A DNA stretch of 64,000 bases from Fibrobacter sp. UBA4297 (GTDB lineage Bacteria; Fibrobacterota; Fibrobacteria; Fibrobacterales; Fibrobacteraceae). The notes under the pieces are model-generated. The model was not told the DNA's origin, ran no database searches, and was given only the letters and a program-made list of their open reading frames with translations. The position numbers were made by a program, and so were the translations under genes. Of the stretch, positions 59,243 through 64,000 are shown piece after piece. Positions within the stretch are counted from its first letter, which is position 1. Every line of letters begins with the position of its first letter. The stretch is from NCBI RefSeq assembly GCF_002394865.1, contig NZ_DGUZ01000006.1, positions 1 to 64,000 of the forward strand. Reading direction: 5' to 3'.

Positions 59243-59881
59243 TTATGCAAGGGAGTTGATAATCTTGAGACCCTTTTCTTCCATTTCCTGGATGAGGCGT
59301 TCGGAGTTCATGTTGAGAAGACCGACGATAACGAGGAGCGGAACTGCAGAAAGAAGTCCGAGGAGCGTAGTACCCATAGCGATAGCAATACCATCAGCAA
59401 GAGCCTTAGCACGTTCAGAAGCCGGCTTGTTAGCAACAGCATCGAATGTGAAAATCAGACCGTAAATCGTACCCATAAGTCCAAGCAACGTGGAAATGGA
59501 AGCCATAACGGAAATGATGGAGATATAACGAGTGAGGCGCGGAGCTTCGGTAAGGAACACAGCGTCAGAAGCAGCAGTCATAACTTCGCGAGCCTTGTCT
59601 GCATCCTTGCAGTTGAGCTTAGCGGCAACGATAGCATCCATAACCTTAGCAATCGGGAGCTTAGAGCTCTTGGCGAACTGGAGAGCCTGTTCGAGCTGGT
59701 TCTGCATAACGAGCTTACCGAAATCGGCCATGAACTTACCGCGGCCCTTGGAGCTCTTAATCATGATGTAAGTTATGCGTTCCAGGGAGAAACCGAGGCC
59801 GATAATGAACACGACCAAGATGATCCACATGAACTGGTAACCATCAGATTCGGGGCTGAAGGATTGAAGCATTTTAGACAT
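59243..59881 (-). CDS. MotA/TolQ/ExbB proton channel protein
   Basis: Three TM helices: about 15-35 (YQFMWIILVVFIIGLGFSLERI), 115-140 and 165-195. The cytosolic loop between the first two contains KSSKLPIAKVMDAIVAAKLNCKDADKAREVM. The C-terminal pair LTRYISIISVMASISTLLGLMGTIYGLIFTF and ALADGIAIAMGTTLLGLLSAVPLLVIVGLL matches the ExbB/TolQ signature. AAAGGAG at 8 nt before the ATG. First motor gene after the TPR gene; the 191-bp spacer contains a terminator, so it may have its own promoter. Confidence 0.92.
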   Translation of the reverse strand: MSKMLQSFSPESDGYQFMWIILVVFIIGLGFSLERITYIMIKSSKGRGKFMADFGKLVMQNQLEQALQFAKSSKLPIAKVMDAIVAAKLNCKDADKAREVMTAASDAVFLTEAPRLTRYISIISVMASISTLLGLMGTIYGLIFTFDAVANKPASERAKALADGIAIAMGTTLLGLLSAVPLLVIVGLLNMNSERLIQEMEEKGLKIINSLA

Positions 59882-60020
59882 TAGAGACTCCTTTAATTGA
59901 GTTATTGTTTTTTTGTTGTTTTTGATAATCTTCGTTCATATTTATTTTTTTTTGGAGCATTGTGGGGGGATTTTAGTAGTAAAACTTTCTTTACCGCTGA
60001 GCAATCGTCCTCAAGCCCAA

Positions 60021-60054
60021 TAAAATAGGGGAATCCCACGAAGCAGGATTCCCC
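60021..60054 (-). terminator. Terminator-like hairpin after the TPR gene
   Basis: Perfect 9-bp arms GGGGAATCC (60028-60036) and GGATTCCCC (60046-60054), loop of 9, then TATTTTATT in the minus-strand transcript. The U-run is interrupted, so readthrough into the ExbB gene is plausible. Confidence 0.7.
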
Positions 60055-60072
60055 GTAAAATAGTTTTTACCG

Positions 60073-63000
60073 CTATTTCTTCTTGCCTTTTTTGCCCTTT
60101 TTCTTGGACTTCTTGGCTTCAGACTTAGCCTTCTTGCCCTTCTTAGACTTCTTGGAGGTCTGTTCAACGGCTTCTTCATCGCTAGAAGATTCAGAAACAG
60201 CTTCAACACCTCTTTCGGAAGCCGGGATCAGGCTCGGGTTAGCAGTCCATTCCTTGAGCTTGGCGAGTTCTTCTTCAAGCTTGGTACGATCGTCCTTAGT
60301 TTCCTTGACGATGTTACGGAAGGTAGCCACCTTTTCTTCGAGAGTCATAGCATCAGACTGTTCGATCTGCTCGATACGTGCCTTCAACTTGAAGTATGCC
60401 GGGTCGGCAAACAGCGTGGACGGGTCGAACTTTTCAATCTTGATGTTAAGGTCTTCGTTGGTTTCATCGAGCTTTCTCAAGGTTTCGTAAAGCTTGGCGG
60501 TCCATTCGTTATCGATACCGTAGTGAGCAGAGGCCTTGATACCGGTTGCGCACTGCGGGATAGCGAGCTGCTTTGCGGCATCAGAACGGCTGTTCAATTC
60601 TTCACGGTAGGCTTCCAAGTCTTCGTGGGCAGCCATGATAGCGTCATCCTTCACCATGCCCTGGCCGATGTATTCACGCACGATCAAAGCACTATCCGGA
60701 AGCGGGGAGTTAGCGAATGCGTCAGCAACTTCGACGAACACAGCGCAGCCCTGGTAGTACATTTCGATGTAGCCCATTTCTGCAGCGATCACGTCCTTGT
60801 TGTAGAAGCCCTGGTCACGAGCGAGGTCGATGTTCTTCTGGAAGATCGGACGAGCCTGTTCATAGTAAGACGGGAGCTGCTGCACAATACCGATGCGTTC
60901 TGCAAACTTTTCTTCTTCCTTCTTACCGTTGAGCTGCTGTTCACGAATCTTTGCAGCCATCGTCACGAAGAGCATACCCATCTTGTTCGTGGCGCGGAAG
61001 GTCCACTTTTCAGATGCGTAGGCAGCAGACTTGGAGTAGTGACCCATAGCCTTCTGGAGGATTTCAACCAAGCTCTTGATGATCTTGGCCTTTTCCTTTT
61101 CCTTACCCTTCAAGACAATCGGAGTCATCTTGTTGTATTCATATTCACCCATGTAGAAGGCTGCTTCAGCCGGGATAGCAGCATCAGCATTCTTGATCTG
61201 CAAACCGTACTTGTCGTAAGCTTCAAGAGTCTTCTTGTAGGCATCAACAGAGTTTTCCATGTCCTTCACATTGCGGTAAGCGCGAGCGATACCGATGTAA
61301 GCGGCAATGAGCTTTTCCTTGTCTTCCTGGTACATCTTGATGAAGTTGCGATATTCCTGGATGGCGAGGTCCCACTTCTTAGCGTTAGCGTATGCCATCG
61401 GGATAGAGAAGGCAGCGTCAACAGCGTAAGAGCTCTTCGGATAGTCACGGACGAGGTCCTTGGAGCAGCGGATAGCTTCGTTGGTCATCTTGGCTTCGTC
61501 GTAGCTCAAGCATGCGCTATAGAGGAAAGACGGAGTTTCTTCGTTCTGCGGGTAACGCTTGTAAGCAAGTTCGAAGGTAATAGCGGCCTGCTTCTTGTCC
61601 GGGATGGAGTCATAGGTCTGAGCGGCAAAGCCGATTGCCGGGAAGGCCATGGAATCCTTCGGGAAGTTGTCGGTAATGAACAAGAACGTCTTGGCAGCGA
61701 CAACCGGCTGCTTGTCCTTCTTGTAGTTACTTGCAGCACGCAAGATACCCTTAATAGTAAGCGGAGACTTGGCATAGCTCTTCGGGAGGAGCATGAACGT
61801 TTCTGCAGCCTTCTTGTACTGGTTCGTAGCTTCGTAGGCAGCAGCAGCTTCGAAGATAGCCTTGTCAGCAATGTCGATGTTCGGATAGCGCTTCACGAGG
61901 TCCAAGTATGCCTTGGCACCAGCTTCATTCTTGCCTGCCTTGACAGAGGATTCAGCCTTCTGGAAGAGAACGTAAGCGATAGCCTTTTCGATTTCAGCAG
62001 CCATGGAGTCGTTGCGAGTTTCCTTGGCCTTGTACTGCTTGAGGAGCCATTCGAATTCCGTGAGGGATTCGTCAAGCTGGTTGGATTCCAGCAAGGACTG
62101 AGCAAGCATACGGCTGATGAGCAAAATGTACTGGTGTTTCGGGAAGTCCTTCTTGAGCTTGCGGAGGACGTTCACGGCAACAGAGAACTGCTTGGCATCG
62201 TAATGAACGATAGCGGCGTTGTATGCAAGTTCTGCAGCTTCCTTGTTCTTACCGAACTTGGCCATGTACTTATCGACCTGGTCGAAGTAAGCCTTGGTTT
62301 CCGGCAAGTTGTATGCCTGGACGGCATCGTCGTTAGCCTTCGTCTTTCTTGCATTTTCGCGAGCCTGGTCCATCATGAGAACGGCGTTATAACCAGCTTC
62401 ATCCTTGGAGAGGAGGTTGCCAGAACCCATTTCGCGACGGCCATAGCGGGTCGTATCGGTTTCAACAATCCAGTTGAACATCTTGGCAGCGTTAGCATGC
62501 TGGCCCATTTCCTGATAGACGAGAGCGAGGTTGATGTGAACCTTGTATTCATCCCAGGTCGGTTCCTTGGCATAGCGCTTCAAGAATGCTTCATAAGCTT
62601 CGATAGCCTTAGAATACTGTCTCTTGCCGCCTTCGATATCACCTTCCTTGGTGAGCTTGGCAGCCTGAGCGTGGTGATACTGCGGGATATCGAGCATAGC
62701 GCCACGGATAGCCTTTTCAGCATTCTTCACAGATTCCGGATACTTCTGGTTCTTCTTGAACCAGGAGGAATTGCGGTCATAACGCTTCACGACTTCGTAA
62801 CGATGTGCCTGAGCTTCTTCGAACTTCTGCTGCACGATCAAGATTTCGACCATGGCGATATCGGCGAGCGGAGCGTCGATGTAGTCCGGGTTGATACTCA
62901 TCAAGCGCTTGAAGGACTGGACAGCTTCTTCGTTACGGTCATGGTCCTTGTTCTTCATACCGATACGGTAGTAGACGGAGTCCTTGAAAGCGACCTTCTT

Positions 63001-63951
63001 GTCTCTCAAGAAAGCTTCAGCTTCCTGAACACCACCACCTTCCAAGTCAGAGAATGCGGCAGCCATGAAGTCCATAGCTTCTGCGCGCAAGTCGTTCGGA
63101 TATTTGCCCTTGTCAGCACCAACGATGTAATCGAAGTACTGCTTAGCGGCAATTTCGTATTCGGCAGTGTTATAGTAAGATTCTGCCAAGTGGTACATGG
63201 CAAGAGCCGCTTCCTTACCCGTGAGGTTTTCAAAGCCAGTCACCTTCTTATAGGCACTGATAGCGTCCTTGAACTTACGGTTCATGAAGTGGTATTCAGC
63301 AATACGGAGCCATGCCTTCGGCACAAGACCGTTATCCGGGAAGTCCCTGACAAGCTGCATACGGAGCTTGTAAGCCTTGTCGTCTTCACCACTGGCTTCC
63401 TGCACTGCGGCAGCCTGGTAAATCACGGTCGGAGCCTTAGATTCCTTCGGATACTTGTCGATGTATTCAAGGAAGTAGCCCAAGGACTTCTGGTGATCGG
63501 CCTTCGGGAACTGGTTGATGTTAGCGCACTTTGCCGGCTTGTTATCACGGTCAGCGCACCATGCGACATCTTCTTCGTACTGGGCATTCTTGTCGAGGAA
63601 CAGCTTTTCTTCGAGCAAGAACTGGTAGTGACCAAGCTGCTGCAAGGAGCTTGCGCAACGGTTACTGACTTTGCCCTTGCAACGTTCTACCTGACGTTCC
63701 CATTCGGCAATAGCGTCACGCATGCCCTTTTCGTCAAGACCGCCAGAGCGGCAAGCCTGTTCGGCCTGGTTCTTTGCAACTTTATAGGAGCTGGCGCACT
63801 GTTCATAGCCAGAGTTGCCCTTTCCAATGGACTTGCACTTTGCAAGCAATTTCTTAGCTTCGTCCGTTTTTTCTTTACACGGATCCGATGCAGCAAAAGA
63901 TGTTCCAATCATGGAGCAAACGATTGCTGAGACGAGCAAAAGATTTTTCAT
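60073..63951 (-). CDS. Large exported tetratricopeptide-repeat protein
   Basis: 1292-aa exported protein with signal peptide (MKNLLLVSAIVCSMIGTSFAAS). Almost the whole chain is helical TPR-like repeats. Clear units include AMYHLAESYYNTAEYEIAAKQYFDYI, PKAWLRIAEYHFMNRKFKDAISAYKKV, INLALVYQEMGQHANAAKMFNWIV and AAAYEATNQYKKAAETFMLLP. Alternating Lys/Glu and an early Cys pattern are visible. It ends with an extremely Lys-rich tail (KKSKKGKKAKSEAKKSKKKGKK). Codon use is strongly biased and an extended -10 promoter precedes it, suggesting high expression. First gene of the unit that continues with ExbB, two ExbDs and AgmX. A periplasmic or outer-membrane scaffold role is likely; molecular function unknown. 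Confidence 0.85.
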   Translation of the reverse strand: MKNLLLVSAIVCSMIGTSFAASDPCKEKTDEAKKLLAKCKSIGKGNSGYEQCASSYKVAKNQAEQACRSGGLDEKGMRDAIAEWERQVERCKGKVSNRCASSLQQLGHYQFLLEEKLFLDKNAQYEEDVAWCADRDNKPAKCANINQFPKADHQKSLGYFLEYIDKYPKESKAPTVIYQAAAVQEASGEDDKAYKLRMQLVRDFPDNGLVPKAWLRIAEYHFMNRKFKDAISAYKKVTGFENLTGKEAALAMYHLAESYYNTAEYEIAAKQYFDYIVGADKGKYPNDLRAEAMDFMAAAFSDLEGGGVQEAEAFLRDKKVAFKDSVYYRIGMKNKDHDRNEEAVQSFKRLMSINPDYIDAPLADIAMVEILIVQQKFEEAQAHRYEVVKRYDRNSSWFKKNQKYPESVKNAEKAIRGAMLDIPQYHHAQAAKLTKEGDIEGGKRQYSKAIEAYEAFLKRYAKEPTWDEYKVHINLALVYQEMGQHANAAKMFNWIVETDTTRYGRREMGSGNLLSKDEAGYNAVLMMDQARENARKTKANDDAVQAYNLPETKAYFDQVDKYMAKFGKNKEAAELAYNAAIVHYDAKQFSVAVNVLRKLKKDFPKHQYILLISRMLAQSLLESNQLDESLTEFEWLLKQYKAKETRNDSMAAEIEKAIAYVLFQKAESSVKAGKNEAGAKAYLDLVKRYPNIDIADKAIFEAAAAYEATNQYKKAAETFMLLPKSYAKSPLTIKGILRAASNYKKDKQPVVAAKTFLFITDNFPKDSMAFPAIGFAAQTYDSIPDKKQAAITFELAYKRYPQNEETPSFLYSACLSYDEAKMTNEAIRCSKDLVRDYPKSSYAVDAAFSIPMAYANAKKWDLAIQEYRNFIKMYQEDKEKLIAAYIGIARAYRNVKDMENSVDAYKKTLEAYDKYGLQIKNADAAIPAEAAFYMGEYEYNKMTPIVLKGKEKEKAKIIKSLVEILQKAMGHYSKSAAYASEKWTFRATNKMGMLFVTMAAKIREQQLNGKKEEEKFAERIGIVQQLPSYYEQARPIFQKNIDLARDQGFYNKDVIAAEMGYIEMYYQGCAVFVEVADAFANSPLPDSALIVREYIGQGMVKDDAIMAAHEDLEAYREELNSRSDAAKQLAIPQCATGIKASAHYGIDNEWTAKLYETLRKLDETNEDLNIKIEKFDPSTLFADPAYFKLKARIEQIEQSDAMTLEEKVATFRNIVKETKDDRTKLEEELAKLKEWTANPSLIPASERGVEAVSESSSDEEAVEQTSKKSKKGKKAKSEAKKSKKKGKKGKKK

Positions 63952-63967
63952 CGTTCTCTATCCACCT

Positions 63968-63976
63968 ATTATATCA
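63968..63976 (-). promoter_or_regulatory. Extended -10 promoter of the TPR gene
   Basis: On the minus strand TGATATAAT, that is a TGn extension plus perfect TATAAT, 17 nt before the ATG. No -35 hexamer is visible at the proper distance, which is usual for extended -10 promoters. The short leader that results contains AGGTGG. Confidence 0.55.
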
Positions 63977-64000
63977 AAATAAAGGGACGGGCCCGGATTA

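Noticed and set aside
60523..63930. A 1135-codon open frame on the plus strand, antisense to the TPR gene
   Set aside because: It mirrors the strongly biased codon use of the TPR gene; the protein has no domain logic and no ribosome site, while the minus-strand product has a signal peptide and TPR units.

Overview
The window reads as chromosomal DNA of a Gram-negative, rod-shaped bacterium, most likely Fibrobacter (Fibrobacterota). This is an inference from the 16S gene, the TIGR02147-type regulator, many lipoproteins, a CotH/lamin-tail lipoprotein and the general gene style; no database was searched. Nearly all genes lie on the minus strand. The exceptions are a MORN lipoprotein (28.6-30.0 kb), a small orphan gene (31.4 kb), the ybbR-tsaD pair with a secreted protein and birA (37.6-41.4 kb), three tRNAs and a nuclease-like remnant (7.8-8.2 kb).

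Layout. 1-1.5 kb: 16S rRNA (minus) with a readable promoter. 1.9-3.6 kb: glgE. 3.7-22.8 kb: a long capsule/O-polysaccharide locus, transcribed from fcl and gmd (GDP-L-fucose) through wzx, a frameshifted FrhB-like gene, a pyruvyltransferase, glf (UDP-galactofuranose precursor), several glycosyltransferases, two hexapeptide acyltransferases and a Wzy-like polymerase to a GT26 transferase and a Wzc-type tyrosine autokinase. Its middle (about 8-20 kb) is strikingly AT-rich compared with both flanks, as expected of an exchanged cassette. 22.9-25.8 kb: a TIGR02147 protein translationally coupled to a lipoprotein, and a GNAT acetyltransferase. 25.8-26.2 kb: a gene-free patch with three inverted-repeat elements and a 9-bp tandem repeat. 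26.2-31.1 kb: tRNA-Leu(CAG), an uncharacterised three-gene envelope operon ending in an alpha/beta hydrolase, a MORN-repeat lipoprotein and two prepilins.

31.3-37.6 kb: tRNA-Leu(TAA), a small orphan, then ftsX-envC-holB-recJ-tonB-like. 37.6-41.4 kb: ybbR, tsaD, a small secreted protein and birA. 41.4-43.9 kb: a menaquinone tail-assembly cluster (ubiE/menG, ubiX, ubiA and a small membrane protein). 44-48.4 kb: a CotH lipoprotein, tRNA-Phe with a perfect consensus promoter, a GAF/HD-GYP protein and tRNA-Ser. 48.5-54.9 kb: comF and the elongasome operon mreB-mreC-mreD-mrdA-rodA. 54.9-56.7 kb: a small lipoprotein and an outer-membrane barrel candidate. 56.9-64 kb: a large TPR protein followed by TolQ/ExbB, two ExbD-like proteins and an AgmX/TonB-like protein, which together look like a dedicated proton-motive-force-driven envelope machine.

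The strongest second-look items are the TPR-ExbB-ExbD-ExbD-AgmX operon (one ExbD lacks the usual membrane Asp), the A8 homopolymer frameshift in the FrhB-like gene, the three 37-38 bp inverted repeats at 25.87-26.07 kb, the Cys-rich insertion in the UbiE/MenG homologue, the repeat-derived tail of UbiX, and several families of short dispersed intergenic repeats. No CRISPR array, intact insertion sequence or prophage was seen.
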